Shown in pieces: positions 1 through 9,352 of a stretch of DNA of 55,612 nt. Made by a program: the position numbers and the translations under genes. The stretch is from an uncultured Flavobacteriales bacterium (GTDB taxonomy: Bacteria > Bacteroidota > Bacteroidia > Flavobacteriales_D > Crocinitomicaceae): NCBI GenBank assembly GCA_905480145.1, contig CAJQPA010000006.1, positions 1-55,612 on the forward strand, read 5' to 3'. Positions within the stretch are counted from its first letter, which is position 1. Each line of letters starts with the position of its first letter. The notes below the pieces were generated by a model. It was not told the DNA's origin and ran no database searches. It saw nothing but the letters and a program-made list of their open reading frames with translations.

Positions 1-1715
1 TTCTGATTAACATTATTAGTTCTTTTGTTTATAAGCGTTTTGATACAACGAGCGATCAAAGGTATTCACTCTCTGAAGGAACTATTGAATACCTAGAAAA
101 CTCTGAAAACTTTAAAACGAGATTGAATCTAAAAATATATTTAGCCGGTAACTTACCTGCAGAATTAAAATATTTTAAAAATGCGATTGAGAACAAACTA
201 AATGAGTTTAAAGAAATTGCGGGAAATAAAATTGAATACCAATTCATTGATCCTAATGTAGGGACTGAGGGAGAGCAAAAAGAATTATTTGATCATATTT
301 TTGCTCAAGGGAAAGGAGTATTGCCTATGAATTTGGTTTACATGAAAGATGGTAGCCAGACACAAATGATGCTATGGCCAGGCGCGATAATTAATTATGG
401 AGGCTCGTCCGTCCAAAGTATTCAATTATTACCTGGATCTAAATCTGATCGTCCGTACCAGTTGAATACTATGTCCGATTTAATTCAAAACTCAATTAAC
501 AACTTAGAATACATGCTAATTAGTTCGTTGAGAAGGGCAACACTAGAGAAAAAACCGAATATTGCTTTTCTGCATGGCCATGGCGAATTAACTTTTCCTG
601 AAACGCAAAGAATAAGAGCACTGATGTCTCCGTATTTCTCTGTTGACGATATAACACTCAATGATTCTCTAAATGCATTGGACAAATTAACTGGACTAAT
701 CATCGCAAGACCCAGAAGCACCTTCAGTGATAAAGACCTATATCTAATTGATCAATTTGTCATGAAAGGCGGACGATTAATGTGTTTTATGGATCAACTT
801 TACTTCAATGAAGATACTTTAAAGACAAAGGGAGAAACTCACACGACCAGATACTCTTCATTACGCCTTGATAAAATGTTATTTGATTATGGCCTAAAAA
901 TTAATGACAACTTTGTCATGGATGCACATTCAGCTCCAACGCAAGTTGAGTATTCTAAACAAAGTGTTATCCCTTGGTTTTACAATGTTTTAGCTACCCC
1001 AACGAAACATGCTATTGCTAGAAATGTTGAACCTGTTTTCCTTCCTTACACAAGCGAAATTCAATTCGTAGGAAACAATCCTGAGATTGCTTTGACACCT
1101 ATACTAACATCAAGTTCAAACTCTACTGCATCTGGCATGGCTCCACTTTTAAATCTTGGTATATATCAAAATTATGGCAAGAGTCCTGAATTAGTGCCTA
1201 ACCCTGAAAGTGAAACAAATAAAAAATGCTTGGCTGGATTAGCTGAAGGTATGTTTCAATCGCATTTTAGAAATAGAATCGTAGAGTCTTTTGTTAACAA
1301 TCCGGAAATACATTATTACGAAAAAAGTCAAAGTGAAGGAAAAGTGATGTTAATTGGAAATGGAAGATTCATCATGAATTCTTATGATTCAACTCCATCA
1401 AGAACGGGCAACAGCTATCAATATAGACCTAAAAATGTGAATGACTTACAATTTAGTCAGGAGCTTATAAATTTAAAAATCCCTCACTTTTTTGGAAATC
1501 AAGAATTTTTCCAGAACATGACAGACTATATGATGGGAGACAATTCTGTGCTTGACATACGTAGTCGTCAAATTGACATACACGAAATGGACAAGGACCG
1601 CGTGAAATCACATGCTGGAATGTATAGAATGTTAAATATTGGAATTCCAATTTTATCGATTCTTGTTCTTGCTATCCTGTTCATATATATGAGAAGGAGA
1701 AAATATACCCAATAA
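1..1715 (+). CDS. gldG: Gliding motility ABC transporter auxiliary protein GldG (5' end missing)
   Basis: The reading frame is open from base 3, before the first possible internal start (TTG at 123). The upstream codons give N-terminal family sequence (SFVYKRFD, then QRYSLSEGTIEYL), so the gene starts outside the window. GldG is the auxiliary/substrate-binding-like subunit of the GldA-GldF-GldG ABC complex, needed for gliding in some Bacteroidota. The bulk is an extracytoplasmic domain of the GldG/ABC_transp_aux type. The last ~28 residues hold one membrane span (IGIPILSILVLAILFIYM) followed by a basic RRRKY end, a C-terminal anchor. The next gene starts 5 bp downstream, so the two are probably co-transcribed. 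The family call is by recognition of sequence pattern, with good confidence. Confidence 0.92.
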   Translation, partial: LINIISSFVYKRFDTTSDQRYSLSEGTIEYLENSENFKTRLNLKIYLAGNLPAELKYFKNAIENKLNEFKEIAGNKIEYQFIDPNVGTEGEQKELFDHIFAQGKGVLPMNLVYMKDGSQTQMMLWPGAIINYGGSSVQSIQLLPGSKSDRPYQLNTMSDLIQNSINNLEYMLISSLRRATLEKKPNIAFLHGHGELTFPETQRIRALMSPYFSVDDITLNDSLNALDKLTGLIIARPRSTFSDKDLYLIDQFVMKGGRLMCFMDQLYFNEDTLKTKGETHTTRYSSLRLDKMLFDYGLKINDNFVMDAHSAPTQVEYSKQSVIPWFYNVLATPTKHAIARNVEPVFLPYTSEIQFVGNNPEIALTPILTSSSNSTASGMAPLLNLGIYQNYGKSPELVPNPESETNKKCLAGLAEGMFQSHFRNRIVESFVNNPEIHYYEKSQSEGKVMLIGNGRFIMNSYDSTPSRTGNSYQYRPKNVNDLQFSQELINLKIPHFFGNQEFFQNMTDYMMGDNSVLDIRSRQIDIHEMDKDRVKSHAGMYRMLNIGIPILSILVLAILFIYMRRRKYTQ

Positions 1716-1720
1716 TTACA

Positions 1721-2779
1721 ATGAAGAAATTAATCACACTTATAATTGCATTAACTATTTTAGCCGGACTAGGTTGGTACGTCCTAAAACTCAATAATAA
1801 TGCGGGAAAATCTGATACAAAACTTATCAATTTCGCTGTTAAAAACATAGAGAATGTTGACAAGGTTATTATCAATGACGCCATGGGAAATGAATTTGAA
1901 CTGCATAAAAACGATGGAGTTTGGACTGATAAAGACAAAGGATGTATACCTCAAGAAAGCGCTAATTTTGTTATTGACGCATTTAAAAACATTGAGTTCA
2001 GAGGGTATATAAGTGAAGCTGCTGTAGAAAACACTAAAAAAAGAATGGCAACTCAACACATCAAAGTTCAAATATTTGAGAATGGAGAATGGACTAAAAC
2101 TTGGTTCATTGGTCCTAATTCACAAGATCATCATGGACAAATAATGCTGCTCGATTCTAAAGAATACGGACAGAGTGATTCACCTGTAGAAATGAAAATA
2201 AAAGGTGTCCATGGTATTTTATCATCGCGCTTTTTTGCCGATGCCAGAAAGTGGATGTGTACTGATCTTTTTGCTTTGGAAATGGAAGAAATTTCTAAAG
2301 TGGATGTAAAAGTAAATGACCAACCAGAAAGAAGTTTTAGTGTTTCAAAAAAAGGAACAAACATTCATGTATACCAACAAGAAAAAGAATTAAGCACTGT
2401 AGATACGGCTATGGTTTTTCGATATCTTCACAATTACAAGAAAATTCATTTTGAAATGGCCAACTACAATTTAAATATTTTTCAAATTGACAGCCTAAAG
2501 AAAACAACGCCATTTGCGGAGATCTCTATTCTTAAATCGAATGGTAAAAAAACGGGAATCAAGTGTTACAGAATTAAGAAAAAAGTCGTCAGTAAAGAGG
2601 GCCAAGTTGAATACAGAGATAACAATGAAGATCGTTTTTGGGGAGAATTAGACAACGGTCAAATTGTAAAATGTCAATATTATGTTTTCAATCCGCTATT
2701 AATGGGTCACATTTACTTCCCAATGGACATTTCAATGTTGGATGACCCTAATCAAATAGCTATTACTAATAAGAAATAG
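1721..2779 (+). CDS. DUF4340-type membrane-anchored protein, partner of gldG
   Basis: This 352-residue protein has one N-terminal hydrophobic segment (ITLIIALTILAGLGWYVL, about residues 4-21) and then a soluble domain. The region NVDKVIINDAMGNEFELHKNDGVWTDK resembles the repeated 'V..I.I......W.....' units of DUF4340 proteins. Its biochemical role is unknown. DUF4340 proteins often sit beside gldG-like ABC auxiliary genes, and here the gap is only 5 bp, so I infer a shared operon and a link to the Gld ABC complex. No lipobox or catalytic motif is visible. It is probably held in the inner membrane with its domain outside the cytoplasm. Confidence 0.72.
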   Translation: MKKLITLIIALTILAGLGWYVLKLNNNAGKSDTKLINFAVKNIENVDKVIINDAMGNEFELHKNDGVWTDKDKGCIPQESANFVIDAFKNIEFRGYISEAAVENTKKRMATQHIKVQIFENGEWTKTWFIGPNSQDHHGQIMLLDSKEYGQSDSPVEMKIKGVHGILSSRFFADARKWMCTDLFALEMEEISKVDVKVNDQPERSFSVSKKGTNIHVYQQEKELSTVDTAMVFRYLHNYKKIHFEMANYNLNIFQIDSLKKTTPFAEISILKSNGKKTGIKCYRIKKKVVSKEGQVEYRDNNEDRFWGELDNGQIVKCQYYVFNPLLMGHIYFPMDISMLDDPNQIAITNKK

Positions 2780-2847
2780 CTAATAACTTGTTGATAACTC
2801 AAGGAAAAAAGGAACTTAAACAGAATACGTTTTTAGTATTGAATTAG

Positions 2848-2855
2848 TAGCTTTG
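2848..2855 (+). promoter_or_regulatory. -7 promoter box for dnaN
   Basis: TAGCTTTG fits the Bacteroidota -7 consensus TAnnTTTG and lies 23 nt before the dnaN ATG. No TTG is placed at the ideal -33 spacing, only a T-rich stretch. It suggests dnaN is transcribed separately from gldG. Confidence 0.55.
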
Positions 2856-2878
2856 ATTGTTATTAAACAACCTTAGAA

Positions 2879-3994
2879 ATGAATTTTGTAAAATCAAGTG
2901 CTTCTCTGTTAAAGCAACTTCAAAAAATCTCTGGCGTTCTCAGTACGAGTAACACTTTGCCTATTTTAGATAACTTCTTATTCGAAATTACAAGCGGTCA
3001 ATTGACGGTTTCAGCATCTGATTCTGAAACAACAATTAGCACAACAATGGATGTAGATTCTAAAGACGAAGGAAAAGTTTGTATTCCGGCAAAATTACTT
3101 TTAGAAGTATTGAAAAATCTTCCAGACCAGCCTTGTACATTTACTGTTGAGGAAGCTACATTAGCTATTGAAATTGCTTATGACAATGGTAAATCTAGTA
3201 TGGTTGGTTATAACGGTGATGACTATCCTAGAACTCCTGCTTTAGAAACTCCTAGTTCTATTCGCATTAATGGAAACATTCTAGCGAACGCAATAAATAA
3301 AACGTTATTTGCAACAGGTCAAGATGATTTGCGTCCAGTAATGAGTGGTGTCTTTTGTGAATTCTCTCCAGAGAACATTACATTCGTTGCAACTGATGCT
3401 CATAAATTAGTGCGTTACACGAGAACAGATTCGCAGGCTACTGGAAGTTCTTCTTTTATCCTTCCAAAGAAACCTTTGAATTTATTAAAAGCGACCATAA
3501 CTCATAAAGAAGAGGTTCAATTAGATTACAATGATTCAAATGCTGTGTTTACTTTTGGAGAAATTATTCTTACTTGCCGCTTAATTGATGGGAAATATCC
3601 TAACTATGAAGCTGTCATTCCAAAGGAGAATCCAAACGTATTAACAATTGATAGAGCACAATTTTTAAGTTCTGTTAAGCGTGTTTCAATTTTCGCCAAC
3701 AAAACAACTCATCAAATAAAGCTTAAGTTAGCTGGTTCTGAATTATCTCTTTCTGCAGAAGACATAGATTTTTCAAACAAGTCAAATGAAAGAATCACAT
3801 GTAATTACGCGGGTGAAGACATGGAAATTGGGTTCAATTCACGTTTCCTAATGGAGATGCTAAATAATTTAGAAACAACTGAGGTTCGTTTGGAAATGAG
3901 TGAGCCAAGTAGAGCTGGTTTATTAATGCCATCGGAATCAAACGAAAACGAAGATATTTTAATGCTTGTCATGCCAGTTATGCTGAACAGATAA
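2879..3994 (+). CDS. dnaN: DNA polymerase III beta subunit (sliding clamp)
   Basis: This 371-residue protein has the usual length of a bacterial beta clamp, the ring that tethers the replicative polymerase to DNA. Recognisable family segments include the N-terminal NFVKSSASLLKQLQKISGVLSTSNTLPILDN with the conserved TLPIL, FVATDAHKLVRY in the second domain, and the C-terminal LMPVMLNR, matching the usual M(P/L)..L end. All three clamp domains appear intact. It has its own -7 box upstream and a strong terminator hairpin downstream. The neighbour is gldG plus a DUF4340 gene, not dnaA, so this is not a classical dnaA-dnaN origin region. The start ATG is clear, with no nearby in-frame alternative. 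Confidence 0.98.
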   Translation: MNFVKSSASLLKQLQKISGVLSTSNTLPILDNFLFEITSGQLTVSASDSETTISTTMDVDSKDEGKVCIPAKLLLEVLKNLPDQPCTFTVEEATLAIEIAYDNGKSSMVGYNGDDYPRTPALETPSSIRINGNILANAINKTLFATGQDDLRPVMSGVFCEFSPENITFVATDAHKLVRYTRTDSQATGSSSFILPKKPLNLLKATITHKEEVQLDYNDSNAVFTFGEIILTCRLIDGKYPNYEAVIPKENPNVLTIDRAQFLSSVKRVSIFANKTTHQIKLKLAGSELSLSAEDIDFSNKSNERITCNYAGEDMEIGFNSRFLMEMLNNLETTEVRLEMSEPSRAGLLMPSESNENEDILMLVMPVMLNR

Positions 3995-4010
3995 GAATAT
4001 TTCACCCATT

Positions 4011-4044
4011 AAAAAAACCTTCATACTCATGAAGGTTTTTTTTT
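4011..4044. terminator. Bidirectional terminator between dnaN and the DUF5916 gene
   Basis: An 8-bp stem ACCTTCAT/ATGAAGGT with loop ACTC is flanked by an A run on the left and a T run on the right. The flanks extend the pairing and give a U tract in both directions, which suits the convergent gene pair. Confidence 0.85.
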
Positions 4045-4096
4045 GCAATATACACTGTATCATTATATAAGAACTCATCGGTATACTTAAATAAAT

Positions 4097-6547
4097 CTAC
4101 ATCTTTTTTCTTTTGAAATAAAGTGCATCAACAAACACAAGTAGCTTCAATGAAACACTATTGATTCGTGGTTCATTAAAAAGTGTACTAAAAGTTTCAA
4201 AATAAGATTGCTCTAGGATTGATTTAGAGCTAAATATATTGTTCTTGTAAACAACTCTCAACTCACACCCTGGATAAAACACCCAACGATAATTTGCATC
4301 AACGGTGAAGGCATTAAAGTTTGTATTGTGAACAGATTCTCCTGAAGAAGAAAGTGCTTGATAGTCTATTGGCCGTGTTATCCCATTGTTTTCTAAGGCT
4401 TGGAATTTATCATAACTCACCTGGGCCCAATAGTGCCTCATATCTAATTCAACTCCCATTCTTTTGGTAAAAAGAAACTCAGCCCCAATTGAATTCTCAA
4501 CATTAATCCTATCTCTAACTCCAAGTACTATTTCATCTAGAAAAATTGGATCTTGAGACCTTACATAGCCATAACTATTGTTGCTTACGTCTATATTTGA
4601 TTTTAATATTAAATTCATTCTATCCGAAAGATTGAACCTAGGACTTATCCATACATCGTATTCATTCTGCACTGCACTTATAAACTGTGTGAAATTTACC
4701 CCTCCATCCAGAGCAAATCGCTTGCTATAATCAGTTGATAAAAAATAGCCAATTGTCGTGCTTCCATTGTAGCGCACAATCTTTCCAAATTCTCTTGATT
4801 CAAAATGATCAACAATTCCAAATGGACGGACTCTTCCCGACAACTGCATATAAATTTGCTTTTTATGCAAACCACCTATACTCCAAGAGAATCCAGAGGA
4901 ATTGTATAATTGTGGTTTATATAACTCCTCGTAAAACCAAGAAATCTCAGCTTTTCTGCGGTAAAAATGTTTTGATTCTTTAAAATTATTCCAACTTCCA
5001 CTTAGCTGATACACACGAGAGTTGTTATTGTACAAGAAACCCAAATCATTGTGATCATAGGTATCACTTTCTTCCTCATAATTAATTCCAAATTGCCATT
5101 TACCATCTACTTTATTTAATTCTACTTCCGTCTTATGTCCAAATTCATTTTCCCCACCTTCAAAAATTGAAGATACATTTACATTGGATCGAAATTTATA
5201 TTTACCATTTGGAGAGAATAAGCTGACCTCACCCACCGTTACATTAGCATCACGATTTTCGCCTTCTCGGGTGACATTCGTATTGACAAATGATACAGAA
5301 CTATTATTTTTTAAGTTTTGAGACAATACAAACACATTATAATTGGTCAATGAATTAGTTCTAAACTTTCTTTTACCTCCGAGACTATCACTAACTGTGG
5401 CAAATGTTCTTCCCTCAACGGCATTAAACACACCAATACCCAAGCCTGACTTTGTTCTGCCTGACACCTTGGTGCCATTAACCAATTGAGATTGCACTGG
5501 ATTACTTAGTACATATTCACCAGCTCTCAAATCATCATAAACGTCATATTGATTGAATGGTGAAGCTCCTATTCTTCTAGAGTAAAACACACCTCCAATT
5601 TGAAATAAATCTGTTCCTTCAATAAAAAAAGGCCTATTCTCATTGAAACGAACTTCAAAAGGACCAAGGTTTAGCACTTGATTATCCGATCGTGTTTGCC
5701 CAAAATCGGGAATCAAAGTCATGTCCAATGTAAAAGCATCATTTAATCCATATTTTAAATCTAAACCTCCTGTAACTCTACTCTGCCATGTTTGCTCTCC
5801 AGAAATTTCATCGTATGAATTTTGTAAATAACCTGTTACATATGGAGTAAATGATAAACGTATCGGAGATTTAATATTTTTGATTCCACTAACATGCCCT
5901 GATTGCGTTAGGACACCAAATTTATTCGGATCTACTGGATTCCAATCAGATTGTTCTCGCAATCTTCTAACCTCCCTGGTAAAATTAACATGCCAATCTT
6001 GCACTTCTGTATTGGGAAATCGAATCGCTGAAAAGGGAATTTTGATCTCAACAGACCATCCATAATCTTGTCTTTTAGTTGCACTTTTCCAGACTGCATT
6101 CCAAGACTTATCGGAACCTTTCAGTGCAGCTAGAGCATCAAACTCAACTCCTGCCGCAGTTACTCCGAATACAAATGCCGAAGAGTTATTGCCATAGGGA
6201 TCAATTGAAACTCGAAACCAATCTCCATTTCCGGTTTCATCTCGCTGAGAAAGGTTGTATTTGACAGAATCTGGAGAACGATCAATCAATTGAGCTCCTA
6301 CATAAATCGCATTATCATCATAATAAACTTGAACTTTAGTCGGGAATTTAGATGGACCACCAAAAACGGGTGACCTTGCTGTGAAATCTCCCGTTATATT
6401 GGCGTCTTTCCATTGAGATTCATTTAATTCTCCATCGATTATGATGGGATTGTTACTCTTTTTAACATCAAGAACTCTCTGAGAAAAAACAACTTTATCG
6501 AAAAAAAAACTACATAATAGTAAAATAAGAAATCTAGTTTTAAGCAT
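4097..6547 (-). CDS. DUF5916 outer-membrane protein with CBM9-like N-terminal domain
   Basis: This 816-residue protein starts with a signal peptide (about residues 1-22, ending VVFSQ). Residues ~27-195 form a carbohydrate-binding-module-9-like domain: IIIDGELNESQWKDA, VYYDDNAIYVGAQLID, and later WSVEIKIPFSAIRF. The rest is beta-strand rich with FNENRPFFIEGTDLFQIGGVFYSRRIG, the hallmark of the DUF5916 outer-membrane barrel family, and ends in a short basic tail. Family function is not established; the N-terminal fold suggests ligand or glycan binding at the outer membrane. It is a monocistronic minus-strand gene with a -7 box 20 nt upstream and shares a terminator with dnaN. The family call is firm and the role is open. 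Confidence 0.88.
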   Translation of the reverse strand: MLKTRFLILLLCSFFFDKVVFSQRVLDVKKSNNPIIIDGELNESQWKDANITGDFTARSPVFGGPSKFPTKVQVYYDDNAIYVGAQLIDRSPDSVKYNLSQRDETGNGDWFRVSIDPYGNNSSAFVFGVTAAGVEFDALAALKGSDKSWNAVWKSATKRQDYGWSVEIKIPFSAIRFPNTEVQDWHVNFTREVRRLREQSDWNPVDPNKFGVLTQSGHVSGIKNIKSPIRLSFTPYVTGYLQNSYDEISGEQTWQSRVTGGLDLKYGLNDAFTLDMTLIPDFGQTRSDNQVLNLGPFEVRFNENRPFFIEGTDLFQIGGVFYSRRIGASPFNQYDVYDDLRAGEYVLSNPVQSQLVNGTKVSGRTKSGLGIGVFNAVEGRTFATVSDSLGGKRKFRTNSLTNYNVFVLSQNLKNNSSVSFVNTNVTREGENRDANVTVGEVSLFSPNGKYKFRSNVNVSSIFEGGENEFGHKTEVELNKVDGKWQFGINYEEESDTYDHNDLGFLYNNNSRVYQLSGSWNNFKESKHFYRRKAEISWFYEELYKPQLYNSSGFSWSIGGLHKKQIYMQLSGRVRPFGIVDHFESREFGKIVRYNGSTTIGYFLSTDYSKRFALDGGVNFTQFISAVQNEYDVWISPRFNLSDRMNLILKSNIDVSNNSYGYVRSQDPIFLDEIVLGVRDRINVENSIGAEFLFTKRMGVELDMRHYWAQVSYDKFQALENNGITRPIDYQALSSSGESVHNTNFNAFTVDANYRWVFYPGCELRVVYKNNIFSSKSILEQSYFETFSTLFNEPRINSVSLKLLVFVDALYFKRKKM

Positions 6548-6566
6548 AATTGGAGATGTAAGAATT

Positions 6567-6574
6567 CAAATTTA
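6567..6574 (-). promoter_or_regulatory. -7 promoter box for the DUF5916 gene
   Basis: On the minus strand this reads TAAATTTG (TAnnTTTG), about 20 nt before the ATG. A minus-strand TTG lies at 6591-6593, a spacing of 16 nt, slightly short of the usual 19-20. Confidence 0.5.
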
Positions 6575-6666
6575 ATGAATCATTCAACTTCAAAATGGTT
6601 TTTAAGATTTTTTATTATTTATACTTGAACAAATGATCTCGATTTATGATGAAATTTAAAGCGGTA

Positions 6667-9306
6667 TTAAAACCTTAATATCATCTTTAAATTAAATCTC
6701 CGTTGCGTCAAATAGTTTGGGATAGAATAATATCTCCCTTGCGTATCTTGCACCCATTGCTTGGAAAGAACATTGTTTACACCGAGCAAATTAAAGACTT
6801 CAAAAGAGAGTATCGCATCTGTGAAATTTTTATTCCAGAAATTCTTTTTCTCTTTCTTTTTGTACAAGAAGTCATATGACATTCCAATATCAACCCGGAA
6901 ATATGATTTTATCCTTAATGTGTCTTTATAATGATTAAAATCTGGTGGTCCATAAGGTAAACGTGAACCAAACAACAGTCCCATTTGCACACTTAAACTT
7001 TCATGACCTGGCATTCTATCTTGAATGAGGGCTGCAAAATTAATCAACTGATCGGTGGGACGTGGAATAAAACCAGGCTCCACTCGCACACTATCAGTTA
7101 CAACTTGGTCTTCAGAGTTTCCGAATACTATTTTATCTCCGCCAGCGTTGTAATAATCATAATAATAATCACTCAACAAATCTTCCTTCGTTGAAAGAAA
7201 ACCTATTTTAAAGAAAGATTCAATTCCCTCAATAAACTGTCCATGAATGTTCAAATCTAAACCATACGCATAAGCAACAGCATCATTATCCGCATAATAT
7301 CTAATCCGAACATTATCCACTTCATAAGGATTCACATCCCACATGTATTTATAATATGCCTCAGCGGTAAACTTAAATGGCACTTCCCTATCCCACATTC
7401 CAAAATAATAATCTGTTCCGAACACAACGTGAGCCGACTTTTGTGCTTTGACATCTAAGTTTAATTCACCCTTAGCTGTTCTAAATTCTCTATAAAATGG
7501 TGGTTGATAATAGAGTCCTGATGCCAAATGAATATTTGTATTTCGCCTTACAATTTTACCATTCTTAACCATATAACTTCTTGGATAATACTTTAAAGAT
7601 GCTCTAGGTGTTGCGTAAAACTCTTGATTAGAAGAGGTGTATCCTGTTCTAGCTCCTAAAGATAATGCCCACCGAGATGGAGATTCATTAACCGTATCTG
7701 TATAAGATCGTGTCTCGTATTCGTGCTTTCCAATTTTATGTCTTTTCGTTAATCGAAGAACCGTATCTCTTTTATTATTTGACCAGATAGAATTAAGCTG
7801 AGCATATCCTGTATAACGTTGCGCTTCCAAACTCAAATTCGACTTAACCGACTCAAACAAAGACACCTCAGGAGCCAAACTTTCAGAAACAGAATAACCA
7901 GCAGAATCAATCAATTTCCATTCACTCAACTCATCCTCGAAATAATCCATTTGAAAATTAACTCCCCATTTCAAATTGTGACTCGCAAACTTTGTTCTTT
8001 CGTTGTTCTTATAGCCTTTGAATAATTCATTTGAACCATCATGATAGATATTAACGATTGTCGCATTCAATTCATTTCTAGCATGATTTAAAAACCCACC
8101 AACACCTAACACAGCTATGGAATCACCAAACTCTTCTTTAGATGGATCAGTCTCTAATTCATTGATATAATATTCTCCCAAAATATCAAAAGACTCTCTC
8201 TCTATCGTGTTAAAAACGGTTGCGTAAAAATCTAAGTTTGTCTTTTTATTCGGTTTGTACTTTAAAGAAGTACCACCTGTCATTGATGTGAATTGTGTCT
8301 GTTCTTGGCCTTCAAAATAAATTACAAAGGAGTATGCTTCGTTGTAGGTTCCAAAATCAGTTTTAGAAGTCTGTGGGGTGAACTGATAATTATTCGAAGA
8401 AAAATGGCCTAATAATGACCATGTTAATTTTTCATTAATCGCGTAATTAGTCACTAACTGAGCATCCCAAAAAACTGGATTGTAGGCACCTTTTGTTGGT
8501 AAAGAATTTAAAAGGTAGCCATTGGAGCGAAATCGTGCGCCAACCAGAAAATTAAATCGTGCGGTTGGAGCATGTTCTACATGAGCTTCAACTCCCAAAA
8601 GAGATAACATGGCAGAACCTCTTAATGAATCTGGTGTCTTATAAGTAATATCTAGAACAGAACTTAATTTATCACCATACCGAGCATCAAAACCACCTCC
8701 AGAAAACTGAATCGACTCAACCAAAGCGGTATGAAGAAAACTCATCCCTTCCTGCTGTCCAGATCTTGTAAGGAAAGGGCGATAGATGTTAAACCCATTT
8801 ACATACACCAAATTTTCATCGTATGAACCACCACGAACATTATAATTGCTGGTCAATTCATTGTTTGAAGAAGCTGACGTTGTATAGACAAGTCCTTTTT
8901 CTATGGACTGAATGGGTAATTTTTGCCAATCTATTGTAGGTAATTTATCCAAAACAAAAGGTTCATCCCTATTCCCTCCTGCAACAACACCATCTACTTG
9001 CTGAAATTTAAACTGGATTGGCTTTACACGAACGTGCGCCTTATTTATACTAACATTTTCCTGAACTACTAGACCAGCAATTCGATAAAGTAATATTACA
9101 TCTGCCTCTTTTTCAAAAAACAATTCATATTCTCCAAATTTGTTGGTGTTCACTGAGCTTGGATTCGCAGTTGCGGAGTATACGCTTACCATTTCCAGCG
9201 CCTTCCCAGTTTTATCTTCACAAATACCAGTTACCCTATAATTTTGGGCAACCAACATGACGTTGATTTGAATGAAAACAAGAAGTAAGAGTAATTTACG
9301 CATCAT
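6667..9306 (-). CDS. TonB-dependent receptor with carboxypeptidase-like N-terminal domain
   Basis: An outer-membrane TonB-dependent receptor of about 879 residues. After the signal peptide (MRKLLLLLVFIQINVMLVAQ) comes a carboxypeptidase-regulatory-like beta domain (YRVTGICEDKTGKALEMVSVYS). A plug domain follows (NYNVRGGSYDENLVYVNGF, then GGFDARYGDKLSSVLDI), and then a 22-strand-type barrel ending in RRFNLKMILRF with the terminal aromatic residue typical of barrels. The substrate is unknown and there is no adjacent SusD gene, so it is not a classical polysaccharide locus. I chose the tandem ATGs at 9306/9303, not the upstream ATG at 9324, because the -7 box 9308-9315 lies between them. Downstream of bshC on the same strand, but probably transcribed on its own. 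Confidence 0.92.
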   Translation of the reverse strand: MMRKLLLLLVFIQINVMLVAQNYRVTGICEDKTGKALEMVSVYSATANPSSVNTNKFGEYELFFEKEADVILLYRIAGLVVQENVSINKAHVRVKPIQFKFQQVDGVVAGGNRDEPFVLDKLPTIDWQKLPIQSIEKGLVYTTSASSNNELTSNYNVRGGSYDENLVYVNGFNIYRPFLTRSGQQEGMSFLHTALVESIQFSGGGFDARYGDKLSSVLDITYKTPDSLRGSAMLSLLGVEAHVEHAPTARFNFLVGARFRSNGYLLNSLPTKGAYNPVFWDAQLVTNYAINEKLTWSLLGHFSSNNYQFTPQTSKTDFGTYNEAYSFVIYFEGQEQTQFTSMTGGTSLKYKPNKKTNLDFYATVFNTIERESFDILGEYYINELETDPSKEEFGDSIAVLGVGGFLNHARNELNATIVNIYHDGSNELFKGYKNNERTKFASHNLKWGVNFQMDYFEDELSEWKLIDSAGYSVSESLAPEVSLFESVKSNLSLEAQRYTGYAQLNSIWSNNKRDTVLRLTKRHKIGKHEYETRSYTDTVNESPSRWALSLGARTGYTSSNQEFYATPRASLKYYPRSYMVKNGKIVRRNTNIHLASGLYYQPPFYREFRTAKGELNLDVKAQKSAHVVFGTDYYFGMWDREVPFKFTAEAYYKYMWDVNPYEVDNVRIRYYADNDAVAYAYGLDLNIHGQFIEGIESFFKIGFLSTKEDLLSDYYYDYYNAGGDKIVFGNSEDQVVTDSVRVEPGFIPRPTDQLINFAALIQDRMPGHESLSVQMGLLFGSRLPYGPPDFNHYKDTLRIKSYFRVDIGMSYDFLYKKKEKKNFWNKNFTDAILSFEVFNLLGVNNVLSKQWVQDTQGRYYSIPNYLTQRRFNLKMILRF

Positions 9307-9307
9307 A

Positions 9308-9315
9308 CAAAAGTA
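9308..9315 (-). promoter_or_regulatory. -7 box immediately before the TonB receptor start
   Basis: The minus strand reads TACTTTTG, one base before the tandem ATG ATG. Transcription would begin at or inside the first ATG, implying a leaderless message started at the second ATG (9303). No TTG is at the ideal -33 distance. Confidence 0.55.
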
Positions 9316-9352
9316 GCTTAACAAACGCTAAAAAGTCACAGATATTTCAATT

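Noticed and set aside
2780-2878. Possible replication origin next to dnaN
   Set aside because: dnaA is absent, there is no cluster of DnaA-box-like sequences (TTATNCACA) and no AT-rich 13-mer repeats in the gap; only a promoter is seen.
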